Positions 25,867 through 35,395 are shown, counted from the first letter of the stretch. The stretch: DNA of 64,000 nucleotides from Nevskia sp. (GCA_023229645.1 JALNYU010000002.1:248001-312000); one strand, 5' to 3'. The notes: generated by a model not told the origin, from the letters alone. Program-made: numbers and translations.

Positions 25867-27033
25867 ATGAACCTGCACGAGTACCAAGCGAAAGAGATTT
25901 TTGCACGCTACGGCATCCCGGTGCCGCAAGGTGGCCTCGCTACAAGTCCAGAGGCTGCGCGCGCCGTCGCTAAGCAACTCGGCACTGAGAAGGTCGTTGT
26001 AAAGGCACAGGTACACGCCGGTGGCCGCGGTAAAGTAGGTGGTGTGAAGCTGGTTTCTGGCGCCGATGCGGCCGAAGAAGCGGCGAAAGGGATGTTGGGC
26101 AAAATGTTGGTGACCAAGCAGACCGATGCAAAAGGTCTGCCGATTAATTCGGTTTGGGTTGAAAAGCCTTCAGCGATTGTGCGCGAGCTGTATGTCTCGG
26201 CGCTGGTTGATCGCAGCACCGAACGGGTCATGCTGATGGCGTCTGCTGCCGGCGGAATGGATATCGAAGAGGTCGCCGAGCACACACCAGAAAAAATTAA
26301 GACCGTCTCAATTCACCCCGCAGCCGGCTTCCAGCCGTATCAGGCGCGCGAGTTGGGCTTCTTCATGGACTTGACGAAAGAGCAAGTCGACCAGTTCACC
26401 AAAGTTATGCACGGCGTCTACCGCATCGTCACCGAATGCGATGCCAGCATGGTCGAAATCAACCCGCTGATCGTCACCGCCGAAGGCAATATCTTTGCGC
26501 TCGACGCCAAGCTGAATTTCGATGACAACGCGCTGTTCCGTCAGAAAGGCATCGCCGAAATGCGCGATCCGACCCAGGAAGACGAGCGTGAGCGCGCTGC
26601 GGCAAAATTTGATCTGAATTATGTAACGCTGGAAGGCAACATCGGTTGCATGGTCAACGGCGCCGGTTTAGCAATGGCAACGATGGATATCGTCAAGCTG
26701 CATGGTGGCCAGCCGGCGAACTTCCTCGACGTTGGCGGCGGCACCACGGCTGAGAAAGTAACCGAGGCGTTCAAGCTGATCACCTCGAGCCCGGAAGTGA
26801 AGGCAATCTTCATCAATATCTTCGGCGGCATCGTCCGCTGCGATTTGATTGCCGAAGGCATCATCGCTGCCGTTAAGCAGGTGGGTTTGAAGATTCCGGT
26901 CGTTGCGCGCTTGCAGGGCACGAACATGGAAAAAGGACAGGCGATGCTGCGTGAAAGCGGCTTGGCCGTTACGCCGGTTTCCGATCTGACCGAAGCGGCC
27001 AAGGCCGTCGTCGCCGCCGCGCAGCAGGCGTAA
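25867..27033 (+). CDS. sucC: Succinyl-CoA synthetase beta subunit (ADP-forming)
   Basis: A 388-residue subunit with the usual start MNLHEYQAKE, preceded by GGGGGAAG. It has an N-terminal ATP-grasp domain (K-A-Q-V-H-A-G-G-R-G-K, E-I-N-P-L for metal binding) and a C-terminal CoA-ligase domain with G-G-G-T-T-A-E-K-V and N-I-F-G-G-I. With SucD it makes succinyl-CoA synthetase of the TCA cycle. The 170 bp upstream is AT-rich compared with its surroundings and is the likely promoter region, shared with the divergent pil operon. Confidence 0.97.
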   Translation: MNLHEYQAKEIFARYGIPVPQGGLATSPEAARAVAKQLGTEKVVVKAQVHAGGRGKVGGVKLVSGADAAEEAAKGMLGKMLVTKQTDAKGLPINSVWVEKPSAIVRELYVSALVDRSTERVMLMASAAGGMDIEEVAEHTPEKIKTVSIHPAAGFQPYQARELGFFMDLTKEQVDQFTKVMHGVYRIVTECDASMVEINPLIVTAEGNIFALDAKLNFDDNALFRQKGIAEMRDPTQEDERERAAAKFDLNYVTLEGNIGCMVNGAGLAMATMDIVKLHGGQPANFLDVGGGTTAEKVTEAFKLITSSPEVKAIFINIFGGIVRCDLIAEGIIAAVKQVGLKIPVVARLQGTNMEKGQAMLRESGLAVTPVSDLTEAAKAVVAAAQQA

Positions 27034-27065
27034 GCGCCTGGCCCCTCACGCCTACAGAGATTTCG

Positions 27066-27935
27066 ATGAGTATTCTGATCAATAAAGACACCAAGGTTAT
27101 TTGCCAGGGCTTTACCGGCAAACAGGGCACGTTCCACTCCGAACAGGCGATTGCCTACGGTACGAAGATGGTCGGCGGCGTTTCGCCGGGCAAGGGCGGC
27201 GGCATGCACTTAAATCTGCCGGTGTTCAACACCGCGCACGATGCAGTAAAGGCCACGGGCGCCGATGCAACGATGATCTACGTGCCGGCGCCAGGCGCCG
27301 CCGATGCGATTCTCGAAGCCGCAGACGCCGGCATCAAGGTCATCATCTGCATCACCGAAGGCATTCCGGTGATCGACATGGTGAAGGTCAAAGCTGCGCT
27401 CGCCGAGCGCGACTGTGTGCTGATCGGTCCGAACTGCCCGGGCGTTATCACGCCGGGCGAATGCAAGATCGGCATCATGCCGGGGCATATTCACAAGCCG
27501 GGTCGTATCGGCATCGTTAGCCGCTCCGGCACGCTGACCTACGAAACCGTGCACCAGACCACACAGAACGGCCTCGGCCAGTCGACGTGCGTCGGCATCG
27601 GCGGTGACCCGGTGCGCGGCCTCGGCTTCATCGACGTGATCAAGCGTTTCGAAGCGGATCCGGCGACTGACGGCATCATCATGGTCGGCGAAATCGGCGG
27701 CTCTTCGGAAGAAGAAGCAGCGGCTTACATCAAGACCAGCGTTAAGAAGCCGGTTGTCGCTTACATCGCCGGTGTTACTGCGCCGGCCGGCAAGCGTATG
27801 GGCCACGCGGGCGCCATCATCGCTGGCGGCAAAGGCACTGCAGATGAGAAATTCGCGGCGCTTGAAGCCGCTGGCGTGAAGACAGTGCGTTCACCGGCCG
27901 ATCTCGGCGCGGCGATGATGTCGCTGCTGCGCTAA
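27066..27935 (+). CDS. sucD: Succinyl-CoA synthetase alpha subunit
   Basis: A 289-residue subunit. It has the CoA-binding G-F-T-G-K-Q-G-T-F-H-S-E segment, G-P-N-C-P-G, the S-R-S-G-T-L-T-Y-E block and the phosphohistidine in M-G-H-A-G-A-I. It starts 32 bp after sucC and ends at a strong terminator, making a simple two-gene operon. Confidence 0.97.
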   Translation: MSILINKDTKVICQGFTGKQGTFHSEQAIAYGTKMVGGVSPGKGGGMHLNLPVFNTAHDAVKATGADATMIYVPAPGAADAILEAADAGIKVIICITEGIPVIDMVKVKAALAERDCVLIGPNCPGVITPGECKIGIMPGHIHKPGRIGIVSRSGTLTYETVHQTTQNGLGQSTCVGIGGDPVRGLGFIDVIKRFEADPATDGIIMVGEIGGSSEEEAAAYIKTSVKKPVVAYIAGVTAPAGKRMGHAGAIIAGGKGTADEKFAALEAAGVKTVRSPADLGAAMMSLLR

Positions 27936-27960
27936 GTTTTACCGCGGTACTGGTTGCAAA

Positions 27961-27991
27961 AACGCCCCGCGATTGCGGGGCGTTTTTTTTT
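27961..27991 (+). terminator. Rho-independent terminator of sucCD
   Basis: Arms ACGCCCCGC and GCGGGGCGT with a short loop, then eight or more T residues. Confidence 0.9.
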
Positions 27992-28123
27992 GGGCTAAAT
28001 GCCCGCGTCTATTCGGGTAGATGAGTGGCGCCGAGCACCGGCTAAGAGATGTAACCGGAATTTGAACCTAATATCGGAACCTGAGTCCAACCACATCTAC
28101 ACCACACACTAAGGGATCATGGA

Positions 28124-28204
28124 ATGATGAATAAAGTGGCATATCAAATTGTTGTTGCGGCGTCCGCACCGAAACACGGCGCAGCAGCGGAGCGGCATTC
28201 ATGA
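28124..28204 (+). CDS. Possible 26-codon leader ORF coupled to the HAD gene
   Basis: A short frame starting ATGATGAAT ends with a TGA that overlaps the ATG of the next gene (ATGA). AAGGG lies about 8 nt upstream. It may be a leader that couples translation, or chance. The peptide has no recognisable feature beyond a hydrophobic stretch. Confidence 0.25.
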   Translation: MMNKVAYQIVVAASAPKHGAAAERHS

Positions 28205-28962
28205 CAATCGACCGCCGTCATTTTCTAAAGGTGGCTGCAGCGGGCGTTGTTACCGGGCTCACGCCGAAATTTGCAGCCGCTGGATCGGTTCCGATCAAAG
28301 CGATTGCGTTCGATGGTTTCCCGGTTTTCGACCCGAAGTCAGTATTCGCCAAGACCGAGGCTTTGTTCCCGGGCAAAGGCATGGAGTTAGCCACGGCTTG
28401 GCGCTCGCGCTTGTTTGAATACCAGTGGCTGCGCGTCGTCGGTGGCCAGTACGCCGATTTCTGGAAAATCGGCCAAGACAGCCTCGCATTTGCCGCCAAA
28501 ATGCTGTCGTTGGATATGACGACTAAAAAAAGCGACGAAATCATGCACGGCTTTCTCGAAATGAAAGCCTGGCCGGATGCACTGCCGGTGCTGACGGCAT
28601 TGAAGAAAGCCGGCATTCGGATGGCATTTCTGTCAAACCTAACGTCGAACGTGCTCGACGCCAGCATTAAGAGCGCCGGTTTAGACGGCATCTTCGAGCC
28701 TTCGCTAACCACCGATCGAATCAAATCCTATAAGCCGGATCCGCGGGCCTATCAACTGGGTCTTGATGCGTTTAAGTTGAAGCGCGAAGAAATCGCGTTC
28801 GCCGCGTCATCGGGATGGGACGCTGCAGGGGCTAAATGGTTTGGCTACCCGACGGTTTGGATTAATCGCCAAAAGCAGCCCGTTGAGGAACTCAGCACCC
28901 CGCCGGACTTGGTCACTACTGATCTAAGTGGCCTCGCTGAATTTGTCAAAGCGACACATTGA
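28201..28962 (+). CDS. Tat-exported HAD-superfamily protein, haloacid dehalogenase type II-like
   Basis: A 253-residue protein. The N-terminus D-R-R-H-F-L-K plus a hydrophobic stretch and A-A-A-G is a twin-arginine export signal, unusual for this family. The HAD core has nucleophile Asp in A-F-D-G-F-P-V-F-D, motif II in F-L-S-N-L-T-S-N, the Lys in S-Y-K-P-D and acidic motif in S-S-G-W-D-A-A-G-A. Two blocks differ from typical L-2-haloacid dehalogenases: Y-G-T after the nucleophile is replaced, and S-S-N has become S-S-G. Dehalogenation is therefore uncertain; a periplasmic phosphatase-like or other hydrolase role is possible. Confidence 0.75.
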   Translation: MTIDRRHFLKVAAAGVVTGLTPKFAAAGSVPIKAIAFDGFPVFDPKSVFAKTEALFPGKGMELATAWRSRLFEYQWLRVVGGQYADFWKIGQDSLAFAAKMLSLDMTTKKSDEIMHGFLEMKAWPDALPVLTALKKAGIRMAFLSNLTSNVLDASIKSAGLDGIFEPSLTTDRIKSYKPDPRAYQLGLDAFKLKREEIAFAASSGWDAAGAKWFGYPTVWINRQKQPVEELSTPPDLVTTDLSGLAEFVKATH

Positions 28963-28973
28963 TGCAGGAGAGG

Positions 28974-29014
28974 CCTGGCGGCCGTCGAAATACGCCGCCA
29001 GGTTTCTTTTTTTT
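28974..29014 (+). terminator. Rho-independent terminator after the HAD gene
   Basis: Arms CCTGGCGGC and GCCGCCAGG followed by TTTCTTTTTTTT. Confidence 0.88.
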
Positions 29015-29184
29015 CGACGCCGATAGACGGTGGTAAAAATCGGCATCGGCGGTGTGCTTTCATCCTGGTTTTATTCCTTCGTCGTTCGAAATAGACAAAT
29101 TCCATGATTCGGATCAACGACGACTCTTGTTGAGACGCCAATAATGCCGCCACATCGATAGGATGTGATTCGCGGAGATTGGCA

Positions 29185-29802
29185 ATGAGTCGGAATGGTT
29201 TGATCATCACTGTCGCGGCAGCGTGTCTGCTCGGCCCGTTGACAGCGGCGGCCTCGGTTTGCGACGCGCCTTCGGAGTGGATGGTCAGGGTGGGCGCACA
29301 CTTAATCGATCCACGATCCAACGGCGGTACGTTGGCTGTCGGCAAGGCTGAAGTCAAAAATAAAGTCGGGCCGACGTTTAATCTCGACTACCACTTTTGC
29401 CAATACTTCACTGTCGATCTACTTGCCGCCTTGCCGTATACGCACGATATTGAGATCAATGGTACGAAAGTCGGTACCACGCAACATTTGCCGCCGACAT
29501 TGACGCTGCAATTCCATCCGTTGAAATCTGGCCCGCTGGATCCCTATGTCGGCATCGGCGTCAACCGTACGTTTTTCTTCCGGAATCGTCTAAACGACGG
29601 TACCGACTTCGAGCTGAAAAATACCTGGGGCTATGCCGCGCAAGCGGGGCTTGACTACCGCTTTGGTAAGTCGTGGGTTGCAGGTTTCGACGTTCGCTAT
29701 ATCGATCTGGAGTCAAAAGCCAGCGTCAACGGCGGGATTCCAATCGGCACGGTTAAGCTCGATCCGTTCGCCTATGGCGTCTCCATTGGCTACCGTTTCT
29801 GA
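29185..29802 (+). CDS. OmpW-family outer membrane protein
   Basis: A 205-residue protein with a cleavable signal peptide (residues 1 to about 24, ending A-A-A-S). A beta-barrel pattern of alternating hydrophobic residues ends in the terminal aromatic Y-R-F. The segments W-M-V-R-V-G-A, P-L-D-P-Y-V-G-I-G-V-N and L-D-P-F-A-Y-G-V-S-I-G-Y match OmpW, an eight-stranded barrel passing small hydrophobic compounds. ATG 29185 has GGAG 8 nt upstream. The gene is flanked by terminators and is monocistronic. Confidence 0.87.
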   Translation: MSRNGLIITVAAACLLGPLTAAASVCDAPSEWMVRVGAHLIDPRSNGGTLAVGKAEVKNKVGPTFNLDYHFCQYFTVDLLAALPYTHDIEINGTKVGTTQHLPPTLTLQFHPLKSGPLDPYVGIGVNRTFFFRNRLNDGTDFELKNTWGYAAQAGLDYRFGKSWVAGFDVRYIDLESKASVNGGIPIGTVKLDPFAYGVSIGYRF

Positions 29803-29810
29803 TGGCTTTT

Positions 29811-29848
29811 AACGTTCGGGTGGCGTGATGTCGCCCGAACGCGGTTTT
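29811..29848 (+). terminator. Probable terminator after ompW-like gene
   Basis: CGTTCGGG and CCCGAACG form a stem with a 13-base loop, followed by CGGTTTT. The T-run is short, so strength is uncertain. The next 200 bp, to 30057, hold no supported gene. Confidence 0.55.
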
Positions 29849-30057
29849 ACGCGGCGGGTAAAACTGGGAGAGATGGGCAGCCGTATCAAAAAACGGGAAT
29901 GACGCCTGTAAAAAGGCGCGAATCATTCGAGATGTGTCGAGACGCAGCGTCTGATTACTGTCTGCCTTTTGGGACCAATAAGTTGGAGTCCTGGACGGCG
30001 ATCACTACATTTTTAGCCGAGTTTGCGAAACGCAAATTTCCGGCAGGTCCTGAAATG

Positions 30058-31332
30058 TTAGCGACCTCCGATATAAATCGCTCGAAAATCATTGACGTTG
30101 GTCAGCGTTGGGCCGGTGATCACCGCGTCGCCTAACGCAGCGAAGAAGCCGTGGCCATCGTTGTTGTTGAGCAGTGCACGCGGCTGCAGGCCGAGCGCCG
30201 CGGCGCGGGCGAGAGTGTAGGGAGTGATAACGCCGCCAGCGACTTCCGCTTGGCCGTCAATACCGTCAGTATCACCGGCGAGGGCGTAGATGCCGGGCGC
30301 ACCGTTTAAAGCGACCGCGAGTGCGAGCAGGAATTCGACATTGCGCCCGCCGCTACCGTTGCCGCGTACGGTAACGGTGGTCTCGCCTCCAGACAGTAAG
30401 ATGCACGGCGTTGGGAAGGGTTCGCCGTGGCGCGCCACGTGTTTGGCGATGGCGGCCAACACGGTGCCGACGTCGCGGGCTTCACCTTCCAACGCATCGC
30501 CGAGCATGTGCGTCGCGATCCCGAAGTTTCGTGCGACTGCTGCAGCGGCCTGCAAGGCCATCCGTGGGGTGGCGATCAATTGCAGACGGCTATTGGCGAG
30601 GCGCGGATCGCCGGCTTTGATCGATTCGCCGGCACCGCTTTCTAGGAGGGTGCGAACGACGTCTGGAATTTCCAGGCGGTAACGCTGCAGCACGGCGAGG
30701 GCGTCGGCGCAGGTGCTCGGATCGGCCACGGTGGGGCCGGACGCGATGTCGACCGGATCATCACCGGGAACATCAGAGATCGCGAGCGTCAACACGGTCG
30801 CTGGATAGCAGGCGGCCGCGAGGCGCCCACCTTTGATCGCCGACAAGTGCCGACGTACGCAGTTGATTTCGGAAATGGTCGCACCGCTGGCGAGCAGCGC
30901 CTGGTTCAGCGCTTGCTTCTCTTGCAACTTGAGACCGGGCAGCGGCGCCGGTAGTAGCGCGGAGCCGCCGCCGGAGAGCAGGCACAGTACGAGGTCATCG
31001 GCGCTGAGATTCTCTACCAGCATCAACATGCGCTGCGCGGCGCTGGCGCCGGCAGCATCCGGCACTGGATGTGCGGCTTCGACGATCTCGATGCGTGCGC
31101 AGGCCACACGATAGCCATAGCGGGTGATAACCAAGCCCGATAACACGCCCGGCCAATGATTTTCGAGCGCATGCGCCATGGCTGCGGAGGCTTTGCCGGC
31201 GCCGATGACGATCACGCGTCCGCGCGGCGGCGTTGGTAGAAACCTTGGCAGGCAAAGCGCCGGCTGCGCTGCGGCAATAGCGGCGTCAAACATCAGGCGC
31301 AATAGCTTGGGAATGTCAGGCGGCTGGGTCAT
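30058..31332 (-). CDS. Glycerate 2-kinase / hydroxypyruvate reductase family (DUF4147-MOFRL)
   Basis: A 424-residue protein with an N-terminal DUF4147 domain (G-A-G-K-A-S-A-A-M-A near residue 45, L-S-G-G-G-S-A-L-L near 115) and a C-terminal MOFRL domain (L-S-G-G-E-T-T-V, G-R-N-V-E-F, D-T-D-G-I-D-G). This is the class II glycerate kinase family (GckA/TtuD-like), which phosphorylates D-glycerate at position 2. Older annotations call it hydroxypyruvate reductase. It lies 56 bp downstream of the molybdenum-hydroxylase accessory genes on the same strand and may be read through from them. Confidence 0.88.
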   Translation of the reverse strand: MTQPPDIPKLLRLMFDAAIAAAQPALCLPRFLPTPPRGRVIVIGAGKASAAMAHALENHWPGVLSGLVITRYGYRVACARIEIVEAAHPVPDAAGASAAQRMLMLVENLSADDLVLCLLSGGGSALLPAPLPGLKLQEKQALNQALLASGATISEINCVRRHLSAIKGGRLAAACYPATVLTLAISDVPGDDPVDIASGPTVADPSTCADALAVLQRYRLEIPDVVRTLLESGAGESIKAGDPRLANSRLQLIATPRMALQAAAAVARNFGIATHMLGDALEGEARDVGTVLAAIAKHVARHGEPFPTPCILLSGGETTVTVRGNGSGGRNVEFLLALAVALNGAPGIYALAGDTDGIDGQAEVAGGVITPYTLARAAALGLQPRALLNNNDGHGFFAALGDAVITGPTLTNVNDFRAIYIGGR

Positions 31333-31388
31333 CGGCGCAGCTTAAAGCCGATTTTCGGTTTTGCCGAGGCTAACGACTGAATTCTGTT

Positions 31389-32003
31389 TTAGGCGTTTGT
31401 CTGCGATGCAGCGAGAAGTTTTGCGTAGTCCTCGGGGGTGTCAATATCAACCGCCGCTTCCGGCAACGCGACGGGCACCACGAATGCGCCGTGTTTCTGC
31501 AGTAACCCGCGCGCACCGCGATCGCCGCTCAGGGCCGCGAGTTCAGGATAATAAGCGGCGGGAAACAGGCACGGCGGCCCGAGGTGCTCGCCGTGGTCAG
31601 CGGCGACGATGCGCTCCGGAAATTGCCGGTGCGTCGCGATCAAAAAGCGCAGTTGCGGCGCGCCGATCAGCACTTGGTCGGCCAACATCAATAGCGTAGC
31701 CGCTGCGCGTTGCGTTTGCGGTGCATTAAACCCATAAGCTAGTGAGTGGCCCATACCGAGCGCCCAATCGGGGTTGTGCAAAATCTTTAGCGGCAGTGCT
31801 TGCAGATCGGCGGTGACGACCTCGGCGTAAGCGCCGGTGATAACGGTGACGTCATCGGCGACGCTCAGCGCCGCAAGTGCGGCTCGGCGAACGAGGCTGG
31901 CGCCTTCGAACTGCGCCAGTTGTTTTGCGCCGCCGTAGCGTCGTGCAGCACCTGCAGCGAGAATGACAACAGCGAGATCGCTATTAACGGCACCTGTGCT
32001 CAA
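31389..32003 (-). CDS. MobA/MocA-like nucleotidyltransferase (molybdenum cofactor maturation)
   Basis: A 204-residue NTP-transferase with the nucleotide-binding segment L-A-A-G-A-A-R-R-Y-G-G-x-K-Q at its N-terminus and a D-I-D-T-P-E-D-Y ending, typical of MocA-like CTP:molybdopterin cytidylyltransferases. These make the MCD cofactor used by xanthine-oxidase-type enzymes. It overlaps the XdhC gene stop and seems to start at TTG (32003), since no ATG or GTG lies before the conserved motif. It fits the maturation of the hydroxylase encoded upstream. Confidence 0.82.
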   Translation of the reverse strand: MSTGAVNSDLAVVILAAGAARRYGGAKQLAQFEGASLVRRAALAALSVADDVTVITGAYAEVVTADLQALPLKILHNPDWALGMGHSLAYGFNAPQTQRAAATLLMLADQVLIGAPQLRFLIATHRQFPERIVAADHGEHLGPPCLFPAAYYPELAALSGDRGARGLLQKHGAFVVPVALPEAAVDIDTPEDYAKLLAASQTNA

Positions 32004-33094
32004 TGTATCGGGCCGCTGGTTTCACCGAGTGGTTGCGCTCGCCGCGCATGACTAACCGCGAGGATTTCCGCCGCGATTGCGAGCGCGATTTCTTCTGGCG
32101 TTTCCGAGCCTAGGTCCAAGCCGGCCGGCGCGCGGACGTTTGGATTATTGCCGCAGCCATCGAGCAGCTTGCGCGCGCGCTGGCGTGATCCGATAGCGCC
32201 GAGATAGGCCAGCGGTGCTTGACCCAGCACGCGCAGGTACTCGATATCGCGCTCCAAGTTGTGCGTCATGACGACCGCAAAGCTGCGGGCATCGAGAATC
32301 AAACGTGCCGCAACTTCGCTGGGGTTGGCGCCGAGGCGGCGTACCGTTGGCGGCAACTGCGTCGGCAGCGGTAGGTCGTGGCGTTGATCAACCAATGTCA
32401 CCGCCCAGCCGAGATCGGCCCCGATCCGCGCCAGTGCAACGGCGCTGGCGGTCGCGCCGATGATCGATAGCGCGTGCGGGGGAATGAGTGTTTCAAACAA
32501 CACGTCGTAGGCTTGGCCTTCGACCTCGAACGGGATGACCGTCGGCGCCTGCGGTTTAAGCACTGCCGCATGTGCGACGACAGCCGCCGCTAACCCCGGG
32601 TGGATGATGCTATTCACACGCACCGCGCCGCTCCAGACCAAACGTTGCGGTAGCGGCGCAAGGCAGCGGCCATCAACCATAAACACGGTGGCGAGGACGC
32701 CGTTGGTGCGCTGCTCCAGGCACAGCGCTGCGGCGTCAGCAAACTGCAGCGCCGTCGCATCGGGTAGCGGTTCGATCAGCACTTCCAATTCGCCACCGCA
32801 GCCGAGTTCGAGCAGCGCGTCGAGCCCGTTTTCGCGGTCGTAGCGGACGATACGGCTGGCGCCGCTGCCAATGACCTCATGCGCGCGGGCGATGATGTCG
32901 GCTTCCGGGCAGCCGCCCGAAAGCCCACGGACGACGGTGCCATCGCCGCAGACTAGCATCCGCGCGCCAGCCCGGCGGAAGGTGGAGCCGAATGTGCGCG
33001 TGAGCGTTGCTAGTGCTGCGCCGCCGGCAAAGCCATTGGCGCGCAGGTTTTCTAATCCGGCCCTTAGCGGGCCGAATTCGTGCGGCGTGTTCAT
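32000..33094 (-). CDS. XdhC/CoxI family molybdenum cofactor insertion protein
   Basis: A 364-residue protein with the N-terminal XdhC_CoxI domain (L-S-G-G-C-P-E in place of the common G-G-G-C-x-E) and a C-terminal Rossmann domain beginning S-I-I-G-A-T. XdhC proteins bind the sulfurated cofactor and load it into xanthine-dehydrogenase-family enzymes. Position between the catalytic subunit and the MocA-like gene is the expected order. Confidence 0.87.
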   Translation of the reverse strand: MNTPHEFGPLRAGLENLRANGFAGGAALATLTRTFGSTFRRAGARMLVCGDGTVVRGLSGGCPEADIIARAHEVIGSGASRIVRYDRENGLDALLELGCGGELEVLIEPLPDATALQFADAAALCLEQRTNGVLATVFMVDGRCLAPLPQRLVWSGAVRVNSIIHPGLAAAVVAHAAVLKPQAPTVIPFEVEGQAYDVLFETLIPPHALSIIGATASAVALARIGADLGWAVTLVDQRHDLPLPTQLPPTVRRLGANPSEVAARLILDARSFAVVMTHNLERDIEYLRVLGQAPLAYLGAIGSRQRARKLLDGCGNNPNVRAPAGLDLGSETPEEIALAIAAEILAVSHARRAQPLGETSGPIH

Positions 33095-33127
33095 GCGCTT
33101 ATCTGCAGTGGGTTAGGAGCCTTACTA

Positions 33128-35371
33128 TCATGCCTGCAGTTGGGTCCCAATCGGTAATTTGCGGATGCGCTTGCCGGTTGCCGCAAATAATGCGTTGACC
33201 AATGCCGGCGCGATAGGCGGGGTGCCCGGCTCGCCGACGCCGGTGGGCTTCTCAGCCGACGGCACGATATGCACTTGAATCAACGGCATTTCGTTAATCC
33301 GCAGCGGCCGATAGCGATCAAAATTCGATTCCTGAACCACGCCATCTTTCAGCGTGATCTCGCTGTACAACGTGGCCGCCAAGCCGTAGCCGATGCCGCC
33401 TTCCATCTGCGCTTTGATCACGTCCGGGTTGATGGCGACGCCGCAGTCGACCGCGCAGACCACGCGATCGACCTTGAACGTGCCGTCCTTCTGTACGCTG
33501 ACTTCAACCACTTCGGCGACAAAGCTATTAAATGACTCGTGCACCGCGATGCCGCGACCGCGTTTGACACCGGCCTTGGCCGCCAACGGTGTGCCCCAGC
33601 CGGATTTCACCGCAGCCATCTCCAGCACGCCGCGGTGGCGCGGGTGTTTGGCCAATAGTTCGCGCCGGAATTGGTACGGATCTTTACCAGCAGCGGTTGC
33701 GAGTTCATCGATCATCGATTCCGTCGAAAACGCGGTATGGGTATGACCCACCGAGCGCCACCATTGCACCGGCACGGCTAATTCCGGCGAATGCAGTTCG
33801 ACCTGCAGATTGGGAATCGCGTACGGGAGATTATCTGCGCCTTCAACCGATGTCGCGTCAATGCCGTTCTTGATCAGCGCTGATTCGAACGGCGAGCCTT
33901 TGATAAGCGACTGCCCGACGATCCGCTGCTGCCACGCTATTGGCTTGCCGCTGGCGTCGAGCGCGGCGCGCACCGTGTGCAGATTGGCAGGCCGATAATA
34001 GCCACCGCGGGTGTCTTCTTCGCGCGTCCAAACCATCTTAATCGGCGCCTTGATGCCCTTATCGCCGGCCGCTTTAGCAATGGCAACGGCTTCCAGCACG
34101 AAGTCCGCTTTCGGGTTTGCACGCCGGCCGAAACTGCCGCCAGCATAGAGTTGATTCAGCGTGACGTTTTCCAGCGGAATGCCGAGAAACCCAGCAACTG
34201 CGCCTTGATCGGCCGTGTGCAGCTGCTCGCCGTGCCAGATCTCGCATTTGCCAGCGCTGAGCTGCACCGCGCAATTCATTGGCTCCATTGCGCCGTGCGC
34301 AAGGTACGGGAATTCATATTCGGCTTCGATGAGCTTATTCGATGCGGTCAGCGCTTTGGCGGCGTCACCGCTGCTATGCGCGGGCAGGCCCGGCTTTTTG
34401 GCCAGCTCACGGAATTGCGTGAAGATTTCCTCGGAGCTGAGTTTGAACGCTTGGCTATCGTCCCATTCAATGACCAGCGCGTCGCGGCCTTGCTTGGCAA
34501 TCCAGGTGTTTTTTGCCAGCACTGCGACGCCAGCCGGGAACACGCCGGGCTTGCCGGCGAATTGCACAATGTCGACGACACCGGCAATGGCTTTCGCTTT
34601 TGCCATATCCACGCTTTTCACGGTGCCGCCAAAGCGGGGCGGATGCGCAACCACCGCAACGAGCATATTCGGCAGCCGCAGATCCTGCGTGAACATCGCC
34701 GAGCCGTTGGTTTTCGCCGCGCTGTCTTTACGCGGCGTTTTAACGCTGCCGATCAGTTTGAATTGCTTCGGATCTTTTAATTTTACGTCGGTCGGCACGG
34801 CTTGCTGGGCGGCTTTCGCCGCGAGTTGGCCAAACGTTGCCTGATGCTTGCTGGCGGCGTGGCTGACAATGCCGTGCTCGACGTGGATCTGCGCCGCCGG
34901 CACTTTCCACTCGCTGGCTGCCGCAGCGACCAACATCGCGCGGGCAGCCGCGCCGGCCTTGCGCATCTGTTCCCAGGAATTCGCCATTGCGGTGCTGCCG
35001 CCGGTGCCCTGGATGCCAAATAGCAGGTTGGCATAACGCTTCGCGTCGGCCGGCGCGGCTTCAACGACCACCTGCGCCCAATCGGCGTCCAGCTCTTCGG
35101 CGACGAGTGTCGCGAGGCCAGTGAACGTACCTTGGCCCATTTCTAAATGCTTGGAAACAACGGTGACGACGTTGTCGCCGCCAATACGCACAAACGCGTT
35201 TGGCTCAAATACGGAAGCCGCAGCCCCGGTGCTTTCGTCGGCAAATGCCGGCCCGAGGTATAGCCCCAGCGCTAAACCGCTGGCGCCCTGCAGAAATTGC
35301 CGCCGGCTGACGTTGGCGATGCGGCTGCTGACGGCAGCGTGGTCACTGCCCAAACGATCACTGATTGCCAT
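33128..35371 (-). CDS. Molybdenum hydroxylase large subunit (isoquinoline 1-oxidoreductase beta-like)
   Basis: A 747-residue subunit with a twin-arginine signal (S-R-R-Q-F-L-Q-G-A-S-G). It has xanthine-dehydrogenase family molybdopterin-binding segments, including G-G-S-F-G-R-R-A near residue 410 and a catalytic-Glu block G-V-G-E-P-G-T-P-P near the C-terminus. IorB-type enzymes hydroxylate N-heterocycles or oxidise aldehydes and, when carrying a Tat signal, work in the periplasm. It lies 24 bp after the [2Fe-2S] subunit. There is no FAD subunit, consistent with the two-subunit isoquinoline oxidoreductase class that feeds electrons to cytochromes. Substrate cannot be told from sequence. Confidence 0.88.
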   Translation of the reverse strand: MAISDRLGSDHAAVSSRIANVSRRQFLQGASGLALGLYLGPAFADESTGAAASVFEPNAFVRIGGDNVVTVVSKHLEMGQGTFTGLATLVAEELDADWAQVVVEAAPADAKRYANLLFGIQGTGGSTAMANSWEQMRKAGAAARAMLVAAAASEWKVPAAQIHVEHGIVSHAASKHQATFGQLAAKAAQQAVPTDVKLKDPKQFKLIGSVKTPRKDSAAKTNGSAMFTQDLRLPNMLVAVVAHPPRFGGTVKSVDMAKAKAIAGVVDIVQFAGKPGVFPAGVAVLAKNTWIAKQGRDALVIEWDDSQAFKLSSEEIFTQFRELAKKPGLPAHSSGDAAKALTASNKLIEAEYEFPYLAHGAMEPMNCAVQLSAGKCEIWHGEQLHTADQGAVAGFLGIPLENVTLNQLYAGGSFGRRANPKADFVLEAVAIAKAAGDKGIKAPIKMVWTREEDTRGGYYRPANLHTVRAALDASGKPIAWQQRIVGQSLIKGSPFESALIKNGIDATSVEGADNLPYAIPNLQVELHSPELAVPVQWWRSVGHTHTAFSTESMIDELATAAGKDPYQFRRELLAKHPRHRGVLEMAAVKSGWGTPLAAKAGVKRGRGIAVHESFNSFVAEVVEVSVQKDGTFKVDRVVCAVDCGVAINPDVIKAQMEGGIGYGLAATLYSEITLKDGVVQESNFDRYRPLRINEMPLIQVHIVPSAEKPTGVGEPGTPPIAPALVNALFAATGKRIRKLPIGTQLQA

Positions 35372-35395
35372 GATGATAATTCTCCGTAAGGCGCG

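Noticed and set aside
29899..30135. Plus-strand 78-codon frame at the end of the glycerate kinase gene
   Set aside because: The last third is antisense to a secure gene and there is no supporting motif.
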